A stretch of 20,377 bases of DNA from an uncultured Bacilli bacterium (lineage in GTDB: Bacteria > Bacillota_I > Bacilli_A > RF39 > UBA660), in assembly GCA_934167785.1 (NCBI GenBank), contig CAKPLX010000017.1, positions 1 through 20,377 of the forward strand, in the 5' to 3' direction. The translations under genes and the position numbers were made by a program. This document shows positions 8,016-15,020 of this stretch, one piece after another. The notes under the pieces were generated by a model that was not told where the DNA came from, searched no databases, and worked only from the letters and a program-made list of their open reading frames with translations. How positions within the stretch are numbered: the stretch's first letter is position 1; every line of letters starts with the position of its first letter.

Positions 8016-8693
8016 TTATTTTCTCATTTCAGCATAATTTCCTGAATCTAGATAAATTGTTGCTAAATGATTTTCTAATTTATCTTTAATTTGGTTATAC
8101 TTATTTAAATTACTTATTTTAGTTAGACTAATATATACTAGATTTCCATCGTTCATGTAAAGTAAAAATCTTTCTTTATCTACTTCTACTGGCTGATACT
8201 CTATCTCAGAGATTTGTCTTAGTATATTTCTATCTACTGTTGCAAATCTCTTAGCAAATTTTTCTTTCGTTTTTTTATCTTCTATATCATTTGTTAATGT
8301 AGGAATATCAGATAAATTATAGGTATTATTTAAAGTTGAACCATTTTCTAAAAGTACTTGCTCACCAATTAAGCAAATAGGCATTTTTTCTTGAATTTTT
8401 AATTCTATAATATTTCCTAGTTTTTTCTTAACCTTAACGCTTTGAATATATGGATTTTTCTCTATTTTTTTCTTGATATCACTACTTTTAGTAAGCAAAA
8501 AAGAAGGGTATTTATCTAGTGTTGATAATGTCATTATTTCATTATCAGAAACAAATTCATTTCCACTTATATAAATATTTTTAATAGGAAGAATTAAAGC
8601 ATAGTAAATAAGAAATGCTATTCCTAAAATAATTGATAGTAATATTATAATATTTTTTACTTTAAAAACCCTTTTTTTCTTCTTTTTTGCCAT
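8016..8693 (-). CDS. ftsQ: Cell division protein FtsQ/DivIB
   Basis: DivIB (FtsQ) is a bitopic membrane protein of the divisome, forming a complex with FtsL and DivIC. The 225-residue product has a basic cytosolic head (MAKKKKKRVFKVK), one membrane segment (about 14-34), and a POTRA-like domain beginning PIKNIYISGNEFVSDNEI (36-53) and extending to about 104, followed by a beta domain. I chose the ATG at 8693 instead of an in-frame GTG three codons upstream, because AGGTGA is five bases from the ATG but overlaps the GTG. It follows murB by nine bases, the order found in Bacillus (murG-murB-divIB). The cytosolic part is short. The C-terminus is also short compared with long DivIB proteins. Confidence 0.93.
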   Translation of the reverse strand: MAKKKKKRVFKVKNIIILLSIILGIAFLIYYALILPIKNIYISGNEFVSDNEIMTLSTLDKYPSFLLTKSSDIKKKIEKNPYIQSVKVKKKLGNIIELKIQEKMPICLIGEQVLLENGSTLNNTYNLSDIPTLTNDIEDKKTKEKFAKRFATVDRNILRQISEIEYQPVEVDKERFLLYMNDGNLVYISLTKISNLNKYNQIKDKLENHLATIYLDSGNYAEMRK

Positions 8694-8702
8694 ATCATTC
8701 AC

Positions 8703-9593
8703 CTAATCCACAATCATTTGTTCTAAAACTAAGTCGACTTCAAATTCTTTTTTTACTTCTTGTTTTACTTTTTCAATTAGTTTGACAATATCTTTTCCCG
8801 AGGCGCCTCCATTGTTTACAATAAAATTAGCATGTTTTTCTGATATCATTGCCCCATTTATCTTATATCCTTTTAGTCCTATCTTTTCGATAAGTTCTCC
8901 TGCATACATCCCTTCTGGGTTTCTAAATACGGAACCCGCTGATGGCATATCTAATGGCTGTGTTTCTATTCTTTTTACTCTTCTTTTACTAATTTTTTCT
9001 AATATTTCTTCTTTATTTCCTTTTTCTAATTTTAAAGTTGCTGAGACAATGTAGTAACCTTTATTTTCTTTGAAGAAAGAACTGCGATAAGAAAAATCAA
9101 GATCATCATGCATCATCGTTACTAATTCATAGTCTTTATTTACTACCTTGACTGATTCTACAATTGTACCAATGTCATTTTTATAGGCTCCTGCGTTCAT
9201 TGCAATACTTGCACCTACCATACCCGGAATTCCACAAGCAAACTCTAATCCCTTTAACCCTAAACTAGATGTTTCTAAGGCTAGTTTTTGTAGAGAGTAG
9301 CCTGCTTCTACTTCAATGCTAACATCATCGATGGTAAGTTTATTTAGTTTTTTTAAAATTATTACTACACCATCATAATTGGTAAAGTTTAATATTACAT
9401 TACTTCCATTTCCTAATACAAGATATTTTATTTTTTCTTTATCTAATTCTTTTAGTAAATTAATAAATTCTTCTGTTGTTTTAGGAAAAATTAAATATTT
9501 ACAGGTTGCATCAACATGATAAGTATTATATCTTTTTAAACTACTATTTTCCTCATATTCATAATTATTTTTTTCAATAAAATTTTTTATCAT
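8703..9593 (-). CDS. murB: UDP-N-acetylenolpyruvoylglucosamine reductase MurB
   Basis: MurB reduces UDP-GlcNAc-enolpyruvate to UDP-MurNAc with NADPH and FAD, the second committed step of peptidoglycan precursor synthesis. The 296-residue protein has FAD-binding motifs GNGSN (61-65) and GIPGMVGASIAMNAGAY (121-137), the catalytic region SYRSS (168-172), and PSAGSVFRNP (217-226), whose Ser221 is the likely proton donor. The closing LVLEQMIV supplies a conserved glutamate. The tyrosine-loop domain of E. coli-type MurB is absent, which makes this the shorter type II form. The ATG lies within the end of murG, a 20-base overlap, with GAAGGAA ten bases upstream, so translation is probably coupled to murG. 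Confidence 0.97.
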   Translation of the reverse strand: MIKNFIEKNNYEYEENSSLKRYNTYHVDATCKYLIFPKTTEEFINLLKELDKEKIKYLVLGNGSNVILNFTNYDGVVIILKKLNKLTIDDVSIEVEAGYSLQKLALETSSLGLKGLEFACGIPGMVGASIAMNAGAYKNDIGTIVESVKVVNKDYELVTMMHDDLDFSYRSSFFKENKGYYIVSATLKLEKGNKEEILEKISKRRVKRIETQPLDMPSAGSVFRNPEGMYAGELIEKIGLKGYKINGAMISEKHANFIVNNGGASGKDIVKLIEKVKQEVKKEFEVDLVLEQMIVD

Positions 9594-10668
9594 CTAATAT
9601 CAATTCCTTCAATATGTCATAAATTCTAGTTGAGGAATCTTTGATTCCTAATTTACTGACATTCTTTTTTAATTCTGTATACTTTTTTTCATCTTCTAAA
9701 ATGTCATCTATTGTATGAATAAAAGATATCTTATTTAAGTCTTTTTCCTCGATCATTAGGGCTGCATTTTTTTTGACTAAATCATTAGCATTCTTATATT
9801 GATGATTATTGGTAACATATGGACTAGGTATAAATATTGTTGGAATACCTAAGGCGGTTATTTCACTCATTGTAGAAGCTCCTGCTCTTGATACCATTAA
9901 ATCTGTTATTTTCATTACTGATGGTAATTCTTTAATAAATGGGACTACTTTTACATTGGAAGGAAATCTTTTGTTTTTTAAGGAATCATAATAATGTTCT
10001 CCTGTTACAAATAATACTTCATAATTTTTATTACGAAATCCATATAAAAATTCTTCCATTTTTTCATTTACTGTTTTGCTTCCAAGACTTCCCATTACGA
10101 TTAATACTAATTTTTTATCTTCACTTAATCCAAAGTCACTTTTCTTTGCTACTTTTGTTTGAATGGCCTTTTCGCTACAAGGGTTTCCTGTTAATACTAC
10201 TTTATCTTTAGGGAATTCTTGAAGAGTAGAATCAAAACTTACCCCTATTTTATCTACATATTTACTTAGGTATTTATTGGACAACCCAACTACTGAATTT
10301 TGTTCATGAATAAAGGTTTTACATCCTAATTTATGTGCTGCCCAAATTACTGGGGCTGTCACGTAGCCACCAGCTCCTATTACTACATCAGGTTTAAAGT
10401 CACTAATTATTTTTAAGCATTTTTTTCTAGCTTTAAAAAAACGAAATAACGTTTTAAAATTTTCGGGGGTAACTTTTCTAATGAAGCCAGTAACCTCAAT
10501 AGGTTCATAAGGAATTCCTAATGAGGGAATCAAATCTTTTTCCATTCTATTATGAGTCCCAATATAAATAAATTCACTATCTGGTTCTTCTTTTTTTATT
10601 TTATTAATGATGGCTAATGCCGGATAGATATGTCCTCCTGTTCCACCTGCACTAATTACTACACGCAT
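9574..10668 (-). CDS. murG: Undecaprenyldiphospho-muramoylpentapeptide beta-N-acetylglucosaminyltransferase MurG
   Basis: MurG transfers GlcNAc from UDP-GlcNAc to lipid I, making lipid II at the inner face of the membrane. The 364-residue product starts MRVVISAGGTGGHIYPALAI, with the diphosphate-binding loop GGTGGH (8-13). It also has FIHEQN (119-124), the second glycine loop GSLGS (193-197), and SRAGASTMSE (260-269), which binds the sugar nucleotide. The frame stays open for 22 more codons upstream, but family alignment and a close AGAGGTGAT ribosome site fix the ATG at 10668. It is the first gene of murG-murB-divIB. In most Firmicutes it follows mraY-murD-ftsW, which are not here; a pilus-gene pair is upstream instead. 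Confidence 0.97.
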   Translation of the reverse strand: MRVVISAGGTGGHIYPALAIINKIKKEEPDSEFIYIGTHNRMEKDLIPSLGIPYEPIEVTGFIRKVTPENFKTLFRFFKARKKCLKIISDFKPDVVIGAGGYVTAPVIWAAHKLGCKTFIHEQNSVVGLSNKYLSKYVDKIGVSFDSTLQEFPKDKVVLTGNPCSEKAIQTKVAKKSDFGLSEDKKLVLIVMGSLGSKTVNEKMEEFLYGFRNKNYEVLFVTGEHYYDSLKNKRFPSNVKVVPFIKELPSVMKITDLMVSRAGASTMSEITALGIPTIFIPSPYVTNNHQYKNANDLVKKNAALMIEEKDLNKISFIHTIDDILEDEKKYTELKKNVSKLGIKDSSTRIYDILKELILDDKKFY

Positions 10669-10696
10669 AAAATCACCTCTTCTGTTATGATTTATT

Positions 10697-10705
10697 ATTA
10701 TATCA
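10697..10705 (-). promoter_or_regulatory. Extended -10 promoter of murG
   Basis: The minus strand reads TGATATAAT: a perfect TATAAT (10697-10702) with the TG of an extended -10 one base upstream. The -35 region is poor, as is usual for this class. The leader would be about 20 nt. A second candidate further upstream, TTGACA (10765-10770) with TATAAT (10739-10744), has a 20-base spacer, longer than normal. Confidence 0.6.
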
Positions 10706-10810
10706 AATAATCGACAAAAAAGTAAGTATCTCACTATAATTATACATAAAATTAACCTTAGTTATGTCAATTATGGAAAATACTTACCTTTTTTTTGGTA
10801 TTTTTAGTAA

Positions 10811-11575
10811 TTACTTCATTAAAAATTCTAATAGATCTGTCAATTGTAATTTTGATACCATTATTAAAATAGCCGCCATACTTAAGAAAGGTCCAAAGGG
10901 AATAATATTTTCTTTATCCGAAAATAAAATGATTAAAGCTACTGGAAAGGCAATAAAGGTCGCTAGAAAAATAGTACAAATTGCCATTGGAAGTCCTAAT
11001 ACCATTCCAAATAAAAACATGAGTTTAATATCTCCTCCGCCAAGGGACTCTTTTTTGAAGGCTCTATCCCCCATCCATTTTATGGCATACATTGCTAAGA
11101 AAGCACCTATTCCAGAATAAATATGATATGCAGCTACATCTAAACCTTGTACTAAAATATACAATATTGCTAATACTAAAGTAGAAAAAATTAATACTTC
11201 ATCTAAAATGATCATATATTCAATATCACTTACAATAACAGTAATTAAGCTTGAAACAAATATTAATGCTACAATTAAATCAAAACTCCATTTAAAGGAG
11301 TGATAACAAGCAGCATATAATAATCCCGTTATAATTTCTACCACAAGATAACTAAGTGGTATTTTGCTATGACATTTACTACAACGTCCTTTTAGTAATA
11401 AGTATGAAAAAATGGGAATGTTTTCATACCACTTTAAGTAATGGTTACATTTAGGACAATGGGATCCAGGGAATACAATTGACTCATCATTAGATAGTCT
11501 AGTTGCTACAACATGAAAAAATGATCCCATTACAGCCCCAATGATAAAAAACATGATCTTGTAAAATAGTTCCAA
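10811..11575 (-). CDS. Type IV prepilin leader peptidase/N-methyltransferase (PilD/ComC-like)
   Basis: This polytopic aspartyl protease (A24 family) cuts the leader of prepilins and methylates the new N-terminus. In 254 residues it shows the cytosolic zinc-type tetracysteine loop CPKC (40-43) and CSKC (65-68) of the bifunctional form. The two catalytic aspartates are D117 in SDIEY and D182 in the GxGD-type motif LGGGD. The leading GAVMGSFFHVVATRL (13-27) is characteristic. About seven membrane segments follow. Start is TTG with a perfect AGGAGG six bases upstream. It follows the pilC-like gene by 20 bases. No prepilin, PilB/ComGA ATPase or other pilus gene is in the window, so those must lie elsewhere if the system works. 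Confidence 0.94.
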   Translation of the reverse strand: MELFYKIMFFIIGAVMGSFFHVVATRLSNDESIVFPGSHCPKCNHYLKWYENIPIFSYLLLKGRCSKCHSKIPLSYLVVEIITGLLYAACYHSFKWSFDLIVALIFVSSLITVIVSDIEYMIILDEVLIFSTLVLAILYILVQGLDVAAYHIYSGIGAFLAMYAIKWMGDRAFKKESLGGGDIKLMFLFGMVLGLPMAICTIFLATFIAFPVALIILFSDKENIIPFGPFLSMAAILIMVSKLQLTDLLEFLMK

Positions 11576-11595
11576 ATTGCACCTCCTTGTCTTCT

Positions 11596-12960
11596 TTAAA
11601 CAATTTGCTCATATATACTAAACATTGGTACAATTACTGCTAATAGTACTATTCCAACGATTACTGCTAAGAAAATAATCATTACTGGTTCAATCAAACT
11701 TTTTAATTGGGCAATTAAGTTTTTTTGTTCTGTATTATAATATTCTGATACTTTAGCCATCATCGCACCTAACCGCCCAGTTCTCTCACCTGTTAGTAGC
11801 ATTTCATAAGCAATTGGTGGAAAAGCCCAATTATCTTTAAAGGCTGGGGATACTCCATTACCATTGCTAAGATTAATCACCGCTTCTTTGATTAAATTCT
11901 TATAGATTTCATTTGTGGTAATTTTACCAAGAATTTCCATACTATCTGTAATAAAAACATCATAGTTAATTAGGGAAGCAAAGGTTTTGGTAAACATGAT
12001 GACTTCTTTATAAATTACAATATTTTTTACAACAGGAATGTGCATTAATATCCATTGCACCCAATACCTAAATGTTGTTACGTTTTTATACATAATAGTT
12101 AAAATCGTAAAAATTGCTAAAATTACTAAAATTACATAAAGTAAATTTGCGGCCAAAAAATCACTTAAGTTGACAATCATCACGGTAATAGGTGGCAATT
12201 TACTTCCTATCTGTGAATACATATCTGTAAATTCAGGAACAACAAATAGTACAATATATACTAAAACAACAATAGCAATTACAAAGATAACAGCAGGATA
12301 GGTCATAGCACTTATAATTTGTTTTCTATTTTCATCAATAGTTTTATAATAATCTGCCATGTCATCTAAAACACCAGTTAAATTTCCTGTTAGTTCAGAT
12401 GTTTTGACCATATTGATTAATAATTTAGGAAAGACGGCACCTTGTTTATTTAAGGCTTCACTAAAAGTTTCTCCAGTTGTTAATTCAAAAACTAGACGAT
12501 TATATAAATTTTTTGTTTTTTTATTTCTAGCCTGTTTCGCTAAAATATTAATAGAATCAATTAGAGGAATTCCTGCTTTGATATAAGTAGATAATTGTGT
12601 TAGGAAAAAATTTAAATCTTTTTCTTTCATTGGTCTAGTTGTTAATTGGACAAGACCTAATTTGTTAAACATCTCATCTTCTTCTATTTTTAAAACGTCA
12701 TATCCTTGATTCATTAAAAAAGAATGAACATCTAATTTAGATAGCGCATCTAATTTTCCATCAGTAATATTTCCCTTTTTATCGCGAACTTTATATTTAT
12801 AACGAATGTTTTTGGTATTTTTAATTGCATCTTGAGGGGTTAATTCCATTACTTGTAGTTTTAAGTTTTTTTCTCTTTTTGCTTGAGAAGCTTTATCATT
12901 TCCATTGGTACTTCCAATTGGTTGATTCAAAGCTTGAATTATTTTTTTTAAACTTCCCAT
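11596..12960 (-). CDS. Type II secretion/type IV pilus inner-membrane protein (PilC/GspF/ComGB-like)
   Basis: This 454-residue platform protein of type IV pili, type II secretion or competence pseudopili has two T2SSF domains (about 112-240 and 317-442). Each starts with a similar helical motif (LNFFLTQLSTYIKAGIPLIDS; MFTKTFASLINYDVFITDS) and contains TGE/GERTGRL-type turns. Membrane segments lie near 222-244, 271-290 and 423-445. The usual N-terminal module (YKYKVRDKKGNITDGKL, 54-70) is preceded by about 50 extra, charged residues, whereas most family members begin at this module. The start has AGGAGG five bases upstream. It is transcribed divergently from the YqfQ-like gene and is followed by the prepilin peptidase. 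I cannot tell natural competence from a pilus or secretion role. Confidence 0.93.
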   Translation of the reverse strand: MGSLKKIIQALNQPIGSTNGNDKASQAKREKNLKLQVMELTPQDAIKNTKNIRYKYKVRDKKGNITDGKLDALSKLDVHSFLMNQGYDVLKIEEDEMFNKLGLVQLTTRPMKEKDLNFFLTQLSTYIKAGIPLIDSINILAKQARNKKTKNLYNRLVFELTTGETFSEALNKQGAVFPKLLINMVKTSELTGNLTGVLDDMADYYKTIDENRKQIISAMTYPAVIFVIAIVVLVYIVLFVVPEFTDMYSQIGSKLPPITVMIVNLSDFLAANLLYVILVILAIFTILTIMYKNVTTFRYWVQWILMHIPVVKNIVIYKEVIMFTKTFASLINYDVFITDSMEILGKITTNEIYKNLIKEAVINLSNGNGVSPAFKDNWAFPPIAYEMLLTGERTGRLGAMMAKVSEYYNTEQKNLIAQLKSLIEPVMIIFLAVIVGIVLLAVIVPMFSIYEQIV

Positions 12961-13056
12961 GGCATCCTCCTATATTATAATTTAAATATATTTTAACACA
13001 AATTTTTAACTTTTCCTAGTTTTTTACATAGATTATAGTAAAGAGGTGAAATATAG
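12961..13056. other. Divergent AT-rich intergenic region
   Basis: This spacer separates the pilC-like gene (minus) from the YqfQ-like gene (plus). It holds both ribosome sites (AGGAGG for pilC; AGAGGTGA for the plus gene at 13042-13049) and several TATAAT-like strings, none in a convincing promoter arrangement. Both promoters should be here, but I cannot assign them. Confidence 0.5.
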
Positions 13057-13554
13057 ATGTATAATCAACCTTTTTTCATCCCAGGAATGGCTCCTTCTAT
13101 GATGGGAGTACCAATTTCTAGAGGAATGATGGGAATGGCACCAAATTTAGGAAGATTAGGAACGATGGGTGCTGTGAATGGTGCAGCAAGAGGGTCTGGT
13201 TTAATTGGGAGATTAGGAAGTAGTATTGCTGGTCTTAGATCTTTTAATTGGAGTGGTCTTATCAATGGAACTTCTAAAACTTTAGGAGTAATTAATCAAA
13301 CGATTCCTTTAGTAAAACAAGTTGGTCCTGTTATGAATAATATGAAATCAATGTTGCGTGTTGCTTCTGCTTTTAAGGATGAAACGGATGGTTCTTCTAG
13401 GCGAAGAAGAAATTTTTCCCCACAAAGAAGCGAAAATAATAATACTTCGGTGAATTTTTCTAGGCAACAAAATTCTTCTTATGAAAGAAAAAAAGAAAAA
13501 GTAGAATATTCTAATCAAGTTGATTACTCTCCTACTTTCTTTATTCAATCATAG
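13057..13554 (+). CDS. VrrA/YqfQ-like small Met/Gly-rich protein
   Basis: This is the only plus-strand gene. The 165-residue product has a Met/Gly/Pro-rich head (FIPGMAPSMMGVPISRGMMGMA, about 7-28) and Gly/Arg-rich repeats (GRLGTMGA, GLIGRLGSS). A central helical segment, TLGVINQTIPLVKQVGPVMN (75-94), is followed by SMLRVAS. A polar tail with SRRRRNFS (113-120) and many Asn, Ser and Lys ends the protein. The layout and the central QxxPLVxQxGPxxxNxxxM motif resemble Bacillus YqfQ/VrrA-type proteins, which are associated with the spore coat or cell surface; I base this on memory of the motif, not a search. There is no signal peptide. AGGTGA lies seven bases before the ATG, and a strong terminator follows, so the gene is monocistronic. 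Confidence 0.6.
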   Translation: MYNQPFFIPGMAPSMMGVPISRGMMGMAPNLGRLGTMGAVNGAARGSGLIGRLGSSIAGLRSFNWSGLINGTSKTLGVINQTIPLVKQVGPVMNNMKSMLRVASAFKDETDGSSRRRRNFSPQRSENNNTSVNFSRQQNSSYERKKEKVEYSNQVDYSPTFFIQS

Positions 13555-13561
13555 TTTAAAT

Positions 13562-13595
13562 CCTTTTGTAATTTATTTATACAGAAGGTTTTTTT
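13562..13595 (+). terminator. Rho-independent terminator of the YqfQ-like gene
   Basis: CCTTTTGTA (13562-13570) pairs with TACAGAAGG (13580-13588) over nine pairs including one G-U, around a nine-base loop, and is followed by seven T residues (13589-13595). It starts just past the plus-strand stop and touches the stop codon of the convergent HD-domain gene. In the minus direction the T tract is poor, so it may stop the opposing transcript only weakly. Confidence 0.88.
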
Positions 13596-14184
13596 ATTCT
13601 ACTATTTCATTATTTTCAAATTTAATATCTAAAAATTTTCGACTAGCTAAAAAGTCACACATATGAACAAATCTTTGTTCTGCTGTTCTGGGTTTTGGTA
13701 ATACTTCCTTTTTTTGATAATTATCATATGTCCATTCTCCCATATGAGATTCTATCATAGAGCACATTTTTCTTATGTCATCTATCTCCATAGATAATTT
13801 TTCTTTATTTTCCATGATTAATTTAGAAACTAATAAAGGATGATCAAACTTTGTATATTTACTATGCTCAAGGCCACTTTTTACTCCATCGTGTAGAGTC
13901 AATGCCATTATAATTAGATCTTTATCTTTTGCATCAAATTTAGCGCCAACAGTATTATTATTTAATAATTCATAAGCAATTCTTACTGCTGCTTTGGTAT
14001 GTCTTACTAATCCTTTTTCCCCTAACGAAAAAGAAGGATGATATTTTCCAGTTGATGAGGCTGGAATTTCAAAGAAATAATCAGGAAGTAATCCTATTAA
14101 AGTTTTTAAATCTTTTTTTCTTTCACTATCTTTTACATAATTTATTTCTGTTTTAAATATTTCTATTTTTTCTGTTTTTTTCAT
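13594..14184 (-). CDS. HD-domain hydrolase, substrate unknown
   Basis: The 196-residue protein has the metal-binding set of an HD phosphohydrolase: H62 in LVRHTKAA, the H98-D99 doublet in TLHDGVKSG, H115 in FDHPLLVS, H147 in IESHMGEW and D177 in MCDFLASR. The additional histidines fit the two-metal subgroup that acts on nucleotides or phosphoesters. The exact reaction cannot be told. There is no membrane segment. The frame could begin at a GTG (14196) overlapping the mscS stop as GTGA, but GAGGT sits five bases before the ATG at 14184, which I prefer. It is the last gene of the fmt-to-HD run and converges on the terminator of the YqfQ-like gene. Confidence 0.85.
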   Translation of the reverse strand: MKKTEKIEIFKTEINYVKDSERKKDLKTLIGLLPDYFFEIPASSTGKYHPSFSLGEKGLVRHTKAAVRIAYELLNNNTVGAKFDAKDKDLIIMALTLHDGVKSGLEHSKYTKFDHPLLVSKLIMENKEKLSMEIDDIRKMCSMIESHMGEWTYDNYQKKEVLPKPRTAEQRFVHMCDFLASRKFLDIKFENNEIVE

Positions 14185-14192
14185 TTTGTACC

Positions 14193-15002
14193 TCACTTAT
14201 TTTCTATATTGATATCAATTTTTTGATATGGAATTTCTATTCCCTCTTTGTCAAAAGTGACTTTAATTAGTTTTAAAACTTCCCTTTTTATTCCAACATG
14301 TTTCATCGCGGCACAATCAATCATAATTGCATAATTGATACTGCTATCTGCAAATTCATCTACACCAAGTAATTCCATTGAATAGACATATTTCTTTTTT
14401 ACAATTTCTTCTTTTAATCCATTTAAAATATTTTCTAAATTCTCTATTTTGGTATTATAAGCTACAGGTAAAGTTAGTATTAATTTAGTATGATTTAAAT
14501 TATAATTTACTACTTTATTAAAGGAAGAGTTGGAAAGAATCATAACTTCTCCTGTGTAGGCTTTTACTTTGGTTGTTTTTAGTCCTAGTGAAACTACTTC
14601 TCCCTTAAAGCCATTAATTTCTACCCAATCTCCAACGGCATAAGCATTATCAAAAATAATAAATATTCCTGCTAAAAAATCTTTGATAATATCTTGAAAA
14701 GCAAGACCTATTACAGCACCTACTACTCCGATAGAGGCCATGATGCTAGTGGTGTTTACTCCGTACAAATTTAATATTAAAACGATAACAATAATTGCAA
14801 TAATATACTTAATAATATTTTTAAATAAATTGATTACGGTTTTTTTTCTTTTATCAATACCGCTACCTTTTCCTACTACATGTTTTATATTAATTTTACT
14901 TAAATCATCAATAACTTTAGCGATAACTATATAGATGATAATTCCAAAGCCAATGTAGATAATTGGCATAAAAAATTTTTCACTTTGAATAAACTTAGTC
15001 AT
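14193..15002 (-). CDS. Small-conductance mechanosensitive channel, MscS family
   Basis: MscS channels open on membrane tension and release solutes during osmotic downshock. The 269-residue protein has three membrane segments (about 12-31, 61-80 and 83-118). The pore-lining third helix shows the glycine/alanine packing pattern ASIGVVGAVIGLAFQ (89-103), followed by DFLAGIFIIFDNAYAVGDWVEING, the start of the beta domain and the strongest MscS signature. A cytosolic alpha/beta domain follows to the C-terminus. The size is typical of minimal MscS. The start has AAGGAG upstream, 18 bases after asnB, and the stop is eight bases before the HD gene. Confidence 0.94.
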   Translation of the reverse strand: MTKFIQSEKFFMPIIYIGFGIIIYIVIAKVIDDLSKINIKHVVGKGSGIDKRKKTVINLFKNIIKYIIAIIVIVLILNLYGVNTTSIMASIGVVGAVIGLAFQDIIKDFLAGIFIIFDNAYAVGDWVEINGFKGEVVSLGLKTTKVKAYTGEVMILSNSSFNKVVNYNLNHTKLILTLPVAYNTKIENLENILNGLKEEIVKKKYVYSMELLGVDEFADSSINYAIMIDCAAMKHVGIKREVLKLIKVTFDKEGIEIPYQKIDINIENK

Positions 15003-15020
15003 TTTTTCTCCTTTTCCTTA

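Noticed and set aside
10669..10734. Longer MurG beginning 22 codons upstream
   Set aside because: The extension has no family counterpart, covers the promoter and ribosome site, and the ATG at 10668 aligns with the normal MurG N-terminus.
10774..10806. Hairpin past the prepilin peptidase stop, AAAATACC with GGTA..TATTTT on the minus strand
   Set aside because: The pairing needs a four-base bulge or a 14-base loop and there is no T tract after it, so I do not call a terminator.
12974..12979. Minus-strand TATAAT upstream of the pilC-like gene
   Set aside because: Transcription from it would begin inside the AGGAGG ribosome site, and the -35 region is poor.
13034..13039. TATAGT as a -10 for the plus-strand YqfQ-like gene
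   Set aside because: The start of transcription would fall inside the ribosome site at 13042-13049.
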